Shown here: positions 9,605-19,123 of the stretch, in pieces
How positions within the stretch are numbered: position 1 is the first letter of the stretch
Layout of the letters: each line of letters opens with the position of its first letter
Origin: Streptomyces diastatochromogenes
GTDB taxonomy: Bacteria > Actinomycetota > Actinomycetes > Streptomycetales > Streptomycetaceae
Length of the DNA stretch: 64,000 nt
Reading direction: 5' to 3'
NCBI GenBank assembly: GCA_026913215.1
Contig: JAPTYK010000002.1
Span: 434,001-498,000, forward strand
Made by a program: the position numbers and the translations under genes
The notes under the pieces: generated by a model
What the model saw: the letters and a program-made list of their open reading frames with translations, nothing else
What the model was told of the DNA's origin: nothing
Database searches by the model: none

Positions 9605-10948
9605 ATGACCAGGACCACCGCAACCGCGACCGCCGCCGCACGGCACAGGAGGGCGTCGCTGCCGGCGCCGGTCACCGGGCGGCGCCGCTCGACGGAGCGC
9701 GCGGTGTCGTGGGGCCGTTCCGCGAAGGCTCGGCCCTGTACATACCCGGCCGCATGGAACTGGCGGAGACCGACCGAATACCCCCCGACGAAGTGTGCCT
9801 CTCCTTGCACAGCCTGGAACTCGCCCACCTCGGCGTGCGGCGCGCCGCCGTGCACGAGCAGGTCGAGGGGATCCTCGCGGTCGAGGAGCGGCGCGGCCAC
9901 GCCTACTGCGTGTGGCTGGCCGTCCTGACCCTGCTCTACACCGGCGACCTTCCCACCGCGCACGAGGAGTGCCGTCGACTGGCGCGGGACGTGCGGTGGT
10001 CCGGATCCTCCCCGCACCAGGAACTGCTGACCTTGTTACGGGCCCGGATCAGTCTGCTCGCCGGGGACGGCGTCAAGGCCGCCGGACTGCTCGACGACGC
10101 GCTCGACCGGGGCCTGCCCGGGTTCGTGTCCCGGCTGGCCGCCGCGTGGCTGGTGGAGGGCAGGTGCAGGCGGGCGACATCGAGGGGCGCACCGGACGCT
10201 GCTGCGCGAGGGACTCGCGGGCACGCTCCCGCCCGACCTCCCGACGTCGTCCACGTCCTCGCGGCGCGCGGCCAGCTGCGGATGGCGACCGGCCGGTTCC
10301 ACGACGCGCTCGACGACTTCGCCCGCTGCGGGCGGCTGCTCGCCGGCTGGAACGTCGCCAATCCCGCGGTCATCCCCTGGCGTTCACGCGCGGTGTTCGC
10401 GGCGCTCGGGGCGGCCGGCGCGACCTGGCGCGCTCCCTGGCCGAGGACGAACTGACCGCGGCCCGCACCTGGGGCGCCCCCCGGGGCGTCGGACTGGCCC
10501 TGCACGCCGTGGCGGTGGCCCGCGACGACGACACGTCCCCGTCGCTCCTGGAGGAGGCTGTCGACCTGCTCGACCTCGCCCACGGACGGGGGGAGCTGAT
10601 CCACGCCCTGTACGACCTGGCCCACCTCCAGGGCGAGCGCGGCAACCCGGCGGCGGCGCGCAGCCGGCTGGAGGCCGCGGCGGTGATCGCGCGCGAGAGC
10701 CGCAACGGCCTGTGGCCCGAGCGGATCGAAGCCGCCCTGGACCGCCCCCGGCGCACGGGCTGACCGCTCAGGAGGCCCGGATCGGCCAACTGGCACGGGC
10801 CGGCTACAGCAACAGGGAGATCGCCGAGACGCTGTTCCTCGCCGTCCGCACCGTGGAGTTCCATCTGTCGAGCGTCTACCGCAAGCTCGGCATCTCGGGG
10901 CGGCGCGAGCTGCATTCGGTCCTCGGGCCGCACAGCGCGGTGCAGTAG
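9605..10948 (+). CDS. LuxR-type transcriptional regulator with TPR-like region, TTA codon, frameshifted
   Basis: ATG 9605 follows CAGGGGAAACG. The first 380 residues are alpha-helical and TPR-like, as in the middle of large LAL/MalT regulators. The end is a GerE/LuxR helix-turn-helix (LTAQEARIGQLARAGYSN, VRTVEFHLSSVYRKLG). The N-terminal ATPase domain of LAL proteins (Walker A GxxGxGK) is absent, so this is a short form of about 445 residues. Frame changes lie near 9695, 10170, 10425 and 10700. A rare TTA leucine codon at 10036-10038 would make expression depend on the bldA tRNA. It is the likely activator of the polyketide genes. Confidence 0.75.
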
Positions 10949-10958
10949 ACGTACGGCC

Positions 10959-11004
10959 CAAGGGCGCCGTTCACCCGCACGGGGTGGACGGCGCCCTTTC
11001 TTTT
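10959..11004 (+). terminator. Rho-independent terminator of the LuxR-type regulator
   Basis: AAGGGCGCCGTTCACC (10960-10975) pairs almost perfectly with GGTGGACGGCGCCCTT (10983-10998), followed by TTCTTTT. It lies 12 bp after the stop codon. Confidence 0.85.
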
Positions 11005-11245
11005 CCCGTGGCCGACAGCGGGTTCTTTTCCCGTGGTCGACCGCAGGGAACCGCAGCACACCCTGTGGTCCACCCGTAGATTGTCCCGGCATCCCTTGTG
11101 GGCGGGCCGGACGGGGTGCGAAGGTCGAATGGTCGGAAGGTCTCCGGAAGACCACCGTGAAGGAAGCCGTGAGGACCGCAGTGAAGACTGCGGTGAAGAC
11201 CGCAGCGAAGACCGCGGTGAAGACCTTGAAGACCACGGCGGAAAC
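10998..11245. repeat. Direct repeat pair and 12-bp repeat tract before SnoaL-like gene 2
   Basis: The motif TTCTTTTCCCGTGGYCGAC occurs at 10998 and again at 11023. From about 11165 to 11240 follow imperfect 12-bp units of the type GTGAAGACCGCG. In one frame these encode a Lys/Ala/Thr-rich stretch (AVKTAVKTAAKTAVKT), but no convincing gene is present there. This is one of several short-period tracts found just upstream of genes in the window. Confidence 0.7.
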
Positions 11246-11286
11246 CTTCACGAAGACCGCACATTCACTGAGGGGCTCATTCGCAC

Positions 11287-11787
11287 ATGCCGGAAGAGAC
11301 ACATCTCGCCGATGTCGTGAAGTCGCTCGCCGAGCGGGTCCAGAACCTGGAGGACATTCAGGCGCTGAACGCGCTGCGCGCCGAGTTGCCGCGTCGCGTC
11401 AATGACGGGCAGTGGGACCGGGCGGCCGAACTGTTCGCGGAGGACGCGCAGCTCGACTACGCGCATCTGGGCCAGGCGTCCGGACGGGCCGAGATCCACG
11501 CCTACTTCACCGCACTGCCCGGCCTCGTCCAGCGGGACAAGCCCGGTTCCCAGCTGCTGATCAAGCAGTTCCTGCACGCCCACGACGTGGAGGTGCTCGG
11601 CGACCGGGCCTACGGCGTCAGCTTCTTCGAGGAGCGCGTGGTCTTCGACGACGACAGCGCCATGGTGGCCGGCAAGTTCACCGACAGCTATGTGCGGGTG
11701 GACGGCCGCTGGCTCTTCTCCCGTATCGAGCTGACCTTGTACTGGGTGCTCCCGCACGCCGCGGGAATCCGTACGAACGGCCAGTGA
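11287..11787 (+). CDS. SnoaL-like (NTF2-fold) protein 2
   Basis: 166 residues. After an N-terminal coiled-coil-like stretch (VKSLAERVQNLEDIQALNAL) comes the SnoaL_4 core: VNDGQWDRAAELFAEDAQLDY, then SGRAEIHAYF, and a C-terminal VRVDGRWLFSRIELTL. It is related in fold, but not closely in sequence, to the protein at 8435. It is the first of a run of genes in one direction (MarR regulator, monooxygenase, FAD oxygenase, PKS). A cyclase, dehydratase or ring-opening role is plausible; the exact step is unknown. Confidence 0.8.
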   Translation: MPEETHLADVVKSLAERVQNLEDIQALNALRAELPRRVNDGQWDRAAELFAEDAQLDYAHLGQASGRAEIHAYFTALPGLVQRDKPGSQLLIKQFLHAHDVEVLGDRAYGVSFFEERVVFDDDSAMVAGKFTDSYVRVDGRWLFSRIELTLYWVLPHAAGIRTNGQ

Positions 11788-11824
11788 ACCCATCTGGGTT
11801 CCTCACAGGACGAGGCAGGTTTCC

Positions 11825-12250
11825 ATGCTTCAGAAGAACACGACGAAGCGTCTCGGTTACTGGCTCCTTCATCTGCACCGGTTGTTCGACGAGGCGACCG
11901 AAAGGGCCCTCGCCGAGGAACGGCTCACCCGGCGGCAGTGGCAGGTGCTCCACGCCATCGGCATCGGGGTCCCGACGGTCGAATCCATCGACAGCGCATT
12001 CGCCCCGTTCCTCGCCGTCGACGGCGAGGAGAGCTACCGGCCCGTGGTCGACGAATTCGTCGGACGCGGCTGGGTCGTTTTGACCGGTGACAGGACGGCC
12101 CTCACCGAGGCCGGTGAATTCGCCCACGAGAGGGCCGAGAAACTCGTCAACGCGCACGCCGCGAAGTCGCTCGCCGGGATCACCGAATCCGAATTCCTGG
12201 CGGCGAACGACGTGCTGGCGCGGATCGCCGCCAACATCGAGAGCGAGTAG
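11825..12250 (+). CDS. MarR-like winged-helix regulator
   Basis: 141 residues starting at ATG 11825. The opening GYWLLHLHRLFDEATERALAEERLTRRQWQVLHAIG is the MarR dimerisation helix plus the first helix of the winged helix. The rest (EFVGRGWVV..LTEAGEFAHERAEKL) fits the wing and C-terminal dimerisation helices. Genes like this often sense the pathway product or an intermediate and control export or tailoring genes. It lies 37 bp after SnoaL-like gene 2 and 52 bp before the monooxygenase, so it is probably cotranscribed with them. Confidence 0.75.
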   Translation: MLQKNTTKRLGYWLLHLHRLFDEATERALAEERLTRRQWQVLHAIGIGVPTVESIDSAFAPFLAVDGEESYRPVVDEFVGRGWVVLTGDRTALTEAGEFAHERAEKLVNAHAAKSLAGITESEFLAANDVLARIAANIESE

Positions 12251-12302
12251 GGGAGCACCAGGTGCCGGAGACCGTGACACACCACCGCCGGAGGAGGGTC
12301 TG

Positions 12303-13484
12303 ATGCCGCACACCACCGTCCCGACCCGGGACGAACTCGTCGACGCGGCGGCCAAGCTGGTGCCCCTGCTGCGCGAACGCGCGCTGTGGATCGACGAGCA
12401 CCGGCGGCTGCCGTCGGACGTCATCGAGGCGATCGAGGCGGCCGGGCTGTTCAGGATGCAGGTGCCCGCGCAGTACGGCGGATACGAGTCGGACGCCCGT
12501 ACCCACATCGACGTGCTCGCCGAAGTGGCCCGCGGCAACAGCTCCGTCGCCTTCTGCCTGTCCGTCTACGCCTCGCTCGGCTGGATGGCCGGACTGTGGC
12601 CGGACGAGGCGCTCGACGAGGTGTTCACCGACCCGCAGGTCCGGATCAGCGGCACCACGGCGCCGACCGGCACCGTCCGGCCGACCCGGGGCGGCTACGT
12701 CCTCAACGGCAGCTGGGGGTTCAACAGCGGCGTCCTGCACAGCCAGTGGAAGGTCACCGTCGCCCGGCCCGAGGGCGTCGACGGCGCGACGGGGCCGCTC
12801 TTCTGCCTGGTCCCGGTCTCCGAACTGAAGATCAAGGACGACTGGCACACCACCGGGCTGCGCGGCTCCGGCAGCGTCACCACGCTGGCCGAGGACCTCT
12901 TCGTCCCCGCACACCGGGTGATCACCGGAGCCGACTTCTACCAGAGCGGCGGGAAGTCGCGGGTCAACGGCACCAAGGCGGCCTATCGCGTCCCCGTGCT
13001 GGTCACCACCACCGCCGTCCAGATCGGCCAGCTGATCGGCGCCGCCAAGTACGCGCTGGCCTCCTTCCTGGAGCGGCTGCCGGGACGCCCGATGACGTAC
13101 ACCGATTACCCTAGCCAGCGCGAGGCACCGCTCACCCACCTCCAGGTCGGGGAGGCCGCGCTGCTGATCGAGGACGCGGAGACGCGAGCCCACCGGTTCG
13201 CCGACCTGATCGCCGCCAAGACCGGGCGCGACGAGCCGTGGACCTCCGACGAACGGGTCGGCTCCCGGGTGCAGATCGGCTGGATCGCCCAGCAGTGCAA
13301 GAAGGCCGTCGACATCATCGCCCAGGCCAGTGGCGGATCCTCCGTCCACCAGGACGTGCCGATCACCCGGATCCAGCGGGACCTGCACGCCGTCACCCTG
13401 CACGCCATGATCACCCCGGGCGTCAACGTGGAGCTCTACGGCAGGTCCCTGTGCGGCCTCGAACCCAACACCGCCTACCTCTGA
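12303..13484 (+). CDS. Acyl-CoA dehydrogenase-fold flavin monooxygenase (group D, HsaA/ActVA-ORF5 type)
   Basis: 393 residues with an intact frame. The acyl-CoA dehydrogenase fold is evident: RRLPSDVIEAIEAAGLFRMQVPAQYGGYE at the N-terminus, NGSWGFNSGVLHSQW in the middle, WHTTGLRGSGSVTT, and a C-terminal ASGGSSVHQDVPITRIQRDLHA. The pattern matches two-component hydroxylases (HpaB/HsaA-like, ActVA-ORF5) rather than true dehydrogenases. These use reduced FMN or FAD supplied by a separate reductase; the FMN reductase at 24556 could be its partner. A ring hydroxylation or quinone-forming step on the polyketide is likely (inference). Start ATG 12303 has RBS GGAGGAGG. Confidence 0.8.
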   Translation: MPHTTVPTRDELVDAAAKLVPLLRERALWIDEHRRLPSDVIEAIEAAGLFRMQVPAQYGGYESDARTHIDVLAEVARGNSSVAFCLSVYASLGWMAGLWPDEALDEVFTDPQVRISGTTAPTGTVRPTRGGYVLNGSWGFNSGVLHSQWKVTVARPEGVDGATGPLFCLVPVSELKIKDDWHTTGLRGSGSVTTLAEDLFVPAHRVITGADFYQSGGKSRVNGTKAAYRVPVLVTTTAVQIGQLIGAAKYALASFLERLPGRPMTYTDYPSQREAPLTHLQVGEAALLIEDAETRAHRFADLIAAKTGRDEPWTSDERVGSRVQIGWIAQQCKKAVDIIAQASGGSSVHQDVPITRIQRDLHAVTLHAMITPGVNVELYGRSLCGLEPNTAYL

Positions 13485-13490
13485 CGGACC

Positions 13491-13620
13491 CCGCCGGCCT
13501 CTGAGGGGCCCCTCTGACCGGCCCCGCCCACCTCTGACCGGCCCCGCCCACCTCTGAGGGCCCCCGCCGACCGGCACCCCCCCCCCACCCCACCCCCGAC
13601 AGCCACCCCAACCCGCCCCG
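13491..13620. repeat. 20-bp repeats and C-homopolymer before the FAD oxygenase gene
   Basis: Three imperfect 20-bp units of the type CCTCTGACCGGCCCCGCCCA (about 13491-13560) follow the stop of the monooxygenase. A C run of about 10 and further CCACCC repeats come next. No ORF is supported. It is another repeat tract lying just upstream of a gene start. Confidence 0.75.
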
Positions 13621-13652
13621 CTCGACCCGTCCTGCCTCCAAGGAGGGATCGC

Positions 13653-15136
13653 ATGGACGCATCCGTCATCGTCGTCGGCGCCGGCCCCGCCGGGCTCATG
13701 CTGGCCGGAGAGCTCCGCCTCGCCGGCGTCGACGTCCTCGTGCTCGAACGCCTGCGGCGGCCCACCGGCCAGTCCCGCGGCATCGGCTTCACCATCCGCA
13801 CCATGGAGATCTTCGACCAGCGGGGACTGCTGCCCCGGTTCGGCGAGATCGAGGGCAGCACCGCCGGACACTTCGGCGGACTGCCGCTCGACCTGACCGT
13901 GCTCGCCGCCGCGCACCGAGCGGCACGGACCGTCCCGCAGTCCCGCACCGAGGCCGTGCTCGAAGGCTGGGCGCGGGAACTGGGCGCCGACATCCGCCGC
14001 GGCCAGGAGGTCACCGGCCTCACCGAGGACGACGAGGGCGTGGACGTCACCGTCCGGGGCGCCGACCGCCCGCTGCGCGCCCGCTACGTCGTCGGCTGCG
14101 ACGGCGGCCGCAGCACCGTCCGCCGGCTGACCGGCTTCGACTTCCCGGCACACCGGCGACCACCGAACTGTTCGTCGCCGACCTGCGCGGAGTGGACCTC
14201 GCACCGAAGCCGACCGCCGACCCCGCCGGCGGCGGCATGGTGATGGTGGTGCACCTGCCCGACGGCGTCACCCGGATCATCGCCGCCGAGCACGGCGCCC
14301 CGCCCGTACGGCGCACCGGACCGCCCGAGTTCAGCGAGGTCGCGGACGTCTTCAAGCGCCTCACCGACATCGACATATCCGCCGCGCGACCGCTCTGGGT
14401 CAGCGCCTTCACGGATGCCGCCCGCCAGGTCACCCAGTACCGGCGCGGCCGGGTGCTGCTCTCCGGCGACGCCGCGCACATCCACCTCCCGGCCGGCGGC
14501 CAGGGCATGAACACCTCCCTGCAGGACTCCGTCAACCTGGGCTGGAAGCTCGCCGCGGTGGTGCGCGGCACCGCACCGCCGGCCCTCCTGGACAGCTACC
14601 ACGAGGAACGGCACGCCGTGGGCCGCGCACTCCTGCGCAACACCCGGGCGCAGAGCCTGCTGATCCTCGGCGGCGACGACGTGGCGCCCCTCCGGGAGGT
14701 CCTGGGCGACCTCCTGTCCATCGAGGACGTCGCCCGCGTGCTCGCCGAACGCGCCAGCGGCCTCGACATCCGCTACGACGTCGGCGGCGGCCACCACCCG
14801 CTGCTCGGCGCCCGCCTGCCCGAACTGACCCTGGCCGGCGGCCTGGACCGCGCCACCGGCCCCGTACCACCACCGAACTGCTGCGCAGCGGACGGGGCTG
14901 CTCCTCGACCTCGACGACAGCGCCGGACTGCGCCGCCGCGCCCGGGCTGGACCCACCGCATCGACGTGGTCACGGCGGCCCCGACCCGCCCCGTCACCGG
15001 CCCGCTGGCCGGGACCGGCGCGGTGCTCGTACGGCCCGACGGACACGTCGCGTGGGCCGCCCCCGGCAGCCACCACGACCTGCCCACGGCGCTCACCCGG
15101 TGGTTCGGCCCCGCCCGCCCGGCACACGCCGCATAA
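13653..15136 (+). CDS. FAD-dependent aromatic hydroxylase (PgaE/UrdE type), frameshifted
   Basis: The protein of about 494 residues shows the p-hydroxybenzoate hydroxylase fold: VVGAGPAGLMLAGEL (FAD ADP-binding), GCDGGRSTVR (DG motif), and GDAAHIHLPAGGQGMN (FAD ribityl). After the FAD domain comes the thioredoxin-like C-terminal domain of PgaE-like enzymes (to AHAA). Frame changes lie at about 14148 (a CCCGGG run reads CCCGG) and between 14865 and 14945. It stands directly before the cyclase and KS genes, where UrdE/PgaE/JadH homologues lie. That family hydroxylates C-12 of the prejadomycin-type angucyclinone. RBS AAGGAGGG precedes ATG 13653. Confidence 0.85.
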
Positions 15137-15158
15137 GCGACCAAGGAGAACCAGAACC

Positions 15159-15482
15159 ATGCACAGCACACTGATCGTGGCCAGGATGGCACCGGAATCG
15201 GCCACCGACGTCGCCGGGCTCTTCGGGGCGTTCGACCGCACCGACATGCCCGGCCGGATGGGCACCCGCCGCAGGCAGCTCTTCGCCTACCGGGGCCTGT
15301 ACTTCCACCTCCAGGACTTCGACGCCGACGACGGCGCGGGACGCATCGAGGACGCGAAGTCCGACCCGCGGTTCGTCGCCATCAGCCAGGACCTGAAGCC
15401 GTACATCGAGGCGTACGACCCGGCGACCTGGCGCTCGCCCGCCGACGCCATGGCGCGGCGCTTCTACACGTGGGAGGCGTGA
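15159..15482 (+). CDS. TcmI-family polyketide cyclase (UrdF-like)
   Basis: 107 residues. MHSTLIVARM at the start, GTRRRQLFAYRGLYFHLQDFDAD in the middle, and PRFVAISQDLKPYIEAYDPATW near the end are diagnostic of the small TcmI/UrdF cyclase family. These are dimeric ferredoxin-like-fold proteins that close late rings of the poly-beta-ketone. The RBS AAGGAG lies upstream and the stop overlaps the next gene's start (TGATG). Position immediately before KS-alpha is the same as urdF/pgaF. Confidence 0.92.
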   Translation: MHSTLIVARMAPESATDVAGLFGAFDRTDMPGRMGTRRRQLFAYRGLYFHLQDFDADDGAGRIEDAKSDPRFVAISQDLKPYIEAYDPATWRSPADAMARRFYTWEA

Positions 15483-16774
15483 TGCCCGGCTCCCGCCGGC
15501 GGACCGGCCGCCGACGCGTCGTGATCACCGGGGTCGGCGTGACCGCCCCGGGCGGCCAGGGCGCCAAGGCGTTCTGGGAACTGCTCACCGACGGCCGGAC
15601 CGCCACCCGCCGCATCTCCTTCTTCGACCCGTCGCCGTTCCGCTCGCAGGTCGCGGCCGAGATCGACTTCGACCCGGAGCTGTCCGGCCTGACCCCGCAG
15701 GAGATCCGGCGCATGGACCGCGCCGCCCAGTTCGCCGTGGTCACGGCCCGCGAGGCCGTCGCCGACAGCGGGCTCGTCTTCGAGGCGCTCGACCCGCGCC
15801 GCACCGGCGTCACCATTGGCAGCGCGGTCGGCGCGACGACCGGACTCGACCAGGAGTACCGGACCGTCAGCGACGACGGACGCCTCGAACTCGTCGACCA
15901 CACCTACGCGGTGCCGCACCTGTACAACTTCATGGTGCCGAGCTCCTTCGCCACGGAGGTCGCCTGGGCGGTCGGCGCCGAGGGGCCGGCCACGGTCGTC
16001 TCCACGGGCTGCACCTCCGGCCTCGACGCGATCGGCCACGCGGCCGACCTCGTCCGCGAGGGCACGGTGGACGTGATGATCGCGGGCGCCACCGACGCCC
16101 CCATCTCCCCGATCACCGTCGCCTGCTTCGACGCCATCAAGGCCACGACCCCGCGCAACGACGACCCGGAACACGCCTCGCGTCCCTTCGACGCGAGCCG
16201 CAACGGATTCGTCCTCGGCGAGGGCTGCGCCGTCTTCGTCCTGGAGGAACTGGAGAGCGCACGCGCCCGCGGCGCCCGCGTCTACGCGGAGGTGGCAGGC
16301 TTCGCCACCCGCTCCAACGCCTTCCACATGACCGGCCTGCGCCCCGACGGCAAGGAGATGGCGGAGGCCATCCGGGTCGCGCTCGACGAGGCCCGGATGA
16401 ACCCCACCGAGATCGACTACATCAACGCGCACGGCTCCGGCACCAAACAGAACGACCGGCACGAGACGGCCGCCTTCAAGCGGAGCCTCGGCGAGCACGC
16501 CCACCGCACGCCCGTCAGCTCCATCAAATCGATGGTGGGGCACTCGCTGGGCGCCATCGGCTCCGTCGAGGTGGCCGCGTCCGTCCTCGCGATGGTCCAC
16601 GACGTCGTCCCGCCCACCGCGAACCTGCACACGCCCGACCCCGAATGCGACCTGGACTACGTCCCGCTGACCGCCCGCGACCAGCTGACCGACGCGGTGC
16701 TGTCGGTCGGCAGCGGCTTCGGCGGGTTCCAGTCCGCGATCGTCCTCGCCGACCCCGAGCGGGACCCGCGGTGA
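15482..16774 (+). CDS. Type II PKS ketosynthase alpha subunit
   Basis: 430 residues with intact frame. The nucleophile is Cys177 in VVSTGCTSGLD, with His317 in NAHGSGT, Lys349 in SSIKSMVGH and His354. GEGCAVFVLEELESA and the C-terminal GSGFGGFQSA are typical. Together with the KS-beta protein it forms the minimal polyketide synthase that extends acetate units on the ACP. It starts at ATG 15482 overlapping the cyclase stop, and its own stop overlaps the GTG of KS-beta. Confidence 0.97.
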   Translation: MPGSRRRTGRRRVVITGVGVTAPGGQGAKAFWELLTDGRTATRRISFFDPSPFRSQVAAEIDFDPELSGLTPQEIRRMDRAAQFAVVTAREAVADSGLVFEALDPRRTGVTIGSAVGATTGLDQEYRTVSDDGRLELVDHTYAVPHLYNFMVPSSFATEVAWAVGAEGPATVVSTGCTSGLDAIGHAADLVREGTVDVMIAGATDAPISPITVACFDAIKATTPRNDDPEHASRPFDASRNGFVLGEGCAVFVLEELESARARGARVYAEVAGFATRSNAFHMTGLRPDGKEMAEAIRVALDEARMNPTEIDYINAHGSGTKQNDRHETAAFKRSLGEHAHRTPVSSIKSMVGHSLGAIGSVEVAASVLAMVHDVVPPTANLHTPDPECDLDYVPLTARDQLTDAVLSVGSGFGGFQSAIVLADPERDPR

Positions 16775-18019
16775 GCGCGCGCACCCTCGTCACCGGAATC
16801 GGCGTCCTCGCGCCGACCGGCCTGGGCGTCGAGGAGTACTGGGCGGCGACCTCGCCGGGCGCCGCGCCATCGGCCCGGTGACCCGCTTCGACGCCTCCGG
16901 GTACCCGGCCCGCCTCGCGGGCGAGATCTCCGGGTTCGACGCCGCGGAGCACCTGCCCAGCCGGCTCCTGCCGCAGACCGACCGCATGACGCGCCTCGCG
17001 CTCGTCGGCGCCGACTGGGCGTTCGCGGACGCGGGCGTGGTCCCGGCCGAGCTCCCCGAGTACGACGTCGGCGTCATCACCGCGAGCCACTCCGGCGGCT
17101 TCGAGTTCGGCCAGAACGAACTGCGCGCCCTGTGGAGCAAGGGCGGCCAGTACGTCAGCGCGTACCAGTCGTTCGCCTGGTTCTACGCGGTCAACAGCGG
17201 ACAGATCTCGATCCGCAGCGGTCTGCGCGGGCCCAGCAGCGTGGTGGTCAGCGACCAGGCCGGCGGTCTCGACGCGCTCGCCCAGGCCCGCCGGCAGATC
17301 CGCAAGGGCACCCGCATGCTGATCTCCGGCGCGGTCGACGCGTCCATCTGCCCCTGGGGCTGGGTGGCGCAGCTCGCCGGCGGACGCCTGAGCACCGACG
17401 ACGACCCCGACCGCGCCTACCTCCCGTTCGACGAGCGGGCCGCCGGACACGTCCCCGGCGAGGGCGGGGCGCTGCTCGTCCTGGAGAGCGCCGAGCACGC
17501 CCGCGAGCGGGGCGCCGCACACGTCTACGGAGATCGCGGGCTACGCCGCCACCATGGACCCGCGCCCCGGCAGCGACCGCGCCCCCGCCCTGCAGGGCGC
17601 CGTCGAACTGGCCCTGGCCGACGCCGGACTGGACCCGGACGACATCGACGTGGTGTTCGCCGACGCCGCCGCCGTCCCCGAGCTCGACCGGATCGAGGCG
17701 GAGGCGATCACCAAGGTCTTCGGGGTGCGCGGCGTGCCGGTGACCGCGCCGAAGACCACGACGGGCCGCCTGTACTCGGGGGCCGCCCCGCTGGACGTGG
17801 CCGCCGCCCTGCTCTCCATCCGGGACGGCGTCGTCCCGCCCACGCCCGGGTCCGTGCTCTCGCCCGCCTACGACATCGACCTGGTGACCGGCGCCCGCGG
17901 CCCGCCGCGCCCCGCACCGCCCTCGTCCTCGCCCGCGGCCACGGCGGATTCAACTCCGCGCTGGTCGTGCGCGCCGCCGACGCCGCCGCCCGCGGCACCT
18001 CCCCGTACGAAAGGCCTGA
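16771..18019 (+). CDS. Type II PKS chain-length factor (KS-beta), frameshifted
   Basis: It starts at GTG 16771 (VSARTLVTGIGVLAPTGLG). The active-site Cys is replaced by Gln in VVSDQAGGLDALA, the hallmark of a chain-length factor. FAWFYAVNSGQISI and GEGGALLVLESAEHA support it. Frame changes occur near 16862, 17528 and 17905. In the frame that carries the C-terminal GGFNSALVV motif no stop appears before the ACP, so the given end (TGA 18017-18019) assumes one more indel. Restored length is about 415 residues. With KS-alpha it sets chain length; a decaketide is expected from the synteny. Confidence 0.93.
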
Positions 18020-18020
18020 C

Positions 18021-18290
18021 ATGTCAGCCGACACCTTCACCCTGAACGACCTGCGGACCGTCCTGCTGGAAGCCGCGGGGACCGACGAGGAAGTGGACCT
18101 CGACGGCGACATCCTCGACACCGGCTTCGAGGAACTCGGCTACGAGTCGCTCGCGCTCCTGGAGACCGCGGGACGCGTCGAGCGCACCTACGGGATCACC
18201 CTCGACGAGGAGGCCCTCGCCGACGCCTCGACGCCGAGGCTGCTGATCGCCCTCGTCAACACCCACCTGACCGCCGCCCGGACGGCCTGA
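18021..18290 (+). CDS. Type II PKS acyl carrier protein
   Basis: 89 residues from ATG 18021, with RBS GAAAGG 6 nt upstream. The phosphopantetheine attachment site is Ser43 in ELGYESLALLE, flanked by DLDGDILDTGFEELG, the standard type II PKS ACP pattern. It follows the chain-length factor, as in all minimal PKS operons. As given, the sequence has no stop between the two genes, so an apparent fusion can be read; the good RBS argues for a separate protein. Confidence 0.95.
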   Translation: MSADTFTLNDLRTVLLEAAGTDEEVDLDGDILDTGFEELGYESLALLETAGRVERTYGITLDEEALADASTPRLLIALVNTHLTAARTA

Positions 18291-18305
18291 CCGAGGAGAC
18301 GCGCC

Positions 18306-19103
18306 ATGACACGCCACACCAGCGACAAGACGGCCCGGGTCGCCCTGGTCACCGGCGCCACCAGCGGCATCGGCCTGGCCTCGGCCCGCCTCCTGGCCGA
18401 GCAGGGCCACCGGGTCTTCCTGTGCGCCCGCGACGAGACGGCGGTCGCCGACACCGTCAAGGCCCTGCAGAACGAGGGCCTCGACGTCGACGGGACCACG
18501 GGCGACGTGCGCTCCGGGGAACAGGTCGAACAGGTCGTGCGGGCCGCCGTGGCCCAGTTCGGACCCATCGACGTCCTGGTCAACAACGCGGGCCGCTCGG
18601 GCGGCGGCGTCACCGCCGACATCGCCGACGACCTCTGGGAGGACGTCATCGCGACCAACCTCACCAGCGTCTTCCTCGTCACCCGCGCGGTCCTGACCAC
18701 CGGCGGCATGCGCGACAAGGACCGCGGCCGGATCATCAACATCGCCTCCACGGCCGGCAAACAGGGAGTCGTGCTCGGCGCCCCCTACTCGGCCTCCAAG
18801 CACGGCGTCGTCGGCTTCACCAAGGCGCTCGGCAACGAACTCGCGCCGACCGGCATCACCGTCAACGCCGTCTGCCCCGGCTACGTCGAGACGCCCATGG
18901 CCCAGCGCGTGCGCCAGGGCTACGCCGCCGCCTACGACACCACCGAGGAGGCCATCCTCACCAAGTTCCAGGCCAAGATCCCGCTCGGACGCTACTCGAC
19001 GCCCGAGGAGGTCGCCGGTCTGGTCGGCTACCTCGCCTCCGACCCCGCCGCCTCCATCACCGCGCAGGCCCTCAACGTCTGCGGCGGACTCGGCAACTTC
19101 TAG
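18306..19103 (+). CDS. Polyketide C-9 ketoreductase (ActIII/UrdD type SDR)
   Basis: 265 residues. TGATSGIG binds NADPH; the catalytic Ser148, Tyr161 and Lys165 (YSASKHG) are all present. NNAGRSGGGVTA corresponds to the stereochemistry loop of ActIII, where a Pro is usual at the Ser position. The C-terminal Q..NVCGGLGNF tail is that of type II PKS ketoreductases. It would reduce the C-9 ketone of the nascent chain and set the first cyclisation. It sits 15 bp after the ACP gene. Confidence 0.95.
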   Translation: MTRHTSDKTARVALVTGATSGIGLASARLLAEQGHRVFLCARDETAVADTVKALQNEGLDVDGTTGDVRSGEQVEQVVRAAVAQFGPIDVLVNNAGRSGGGVTADIADDLWEDVIATNLTSVFLVTRAVLTTGGMRDKDRGRIINIASTAGKQGVVLGAPYSASKHGVVGFTKALGNELAPTGITVNAVCPGYVETPMAQRVRQGYAAAYDTTEEAILTKFQAKIPLGRYSTPEEVAGLVGYLASDPAASITAQALNVCGGLGNF

Positions 19104-19123
19104 GACCCCAAGGAGAGCTGACC

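Noticed and set aside
11157..11405. A small Lys/Ala/Thr-rich ORF over the 12-bp repeats
   Set aside because: It overlaps the SnoaL-like gene in another frame, and its content is only the translated repeat.
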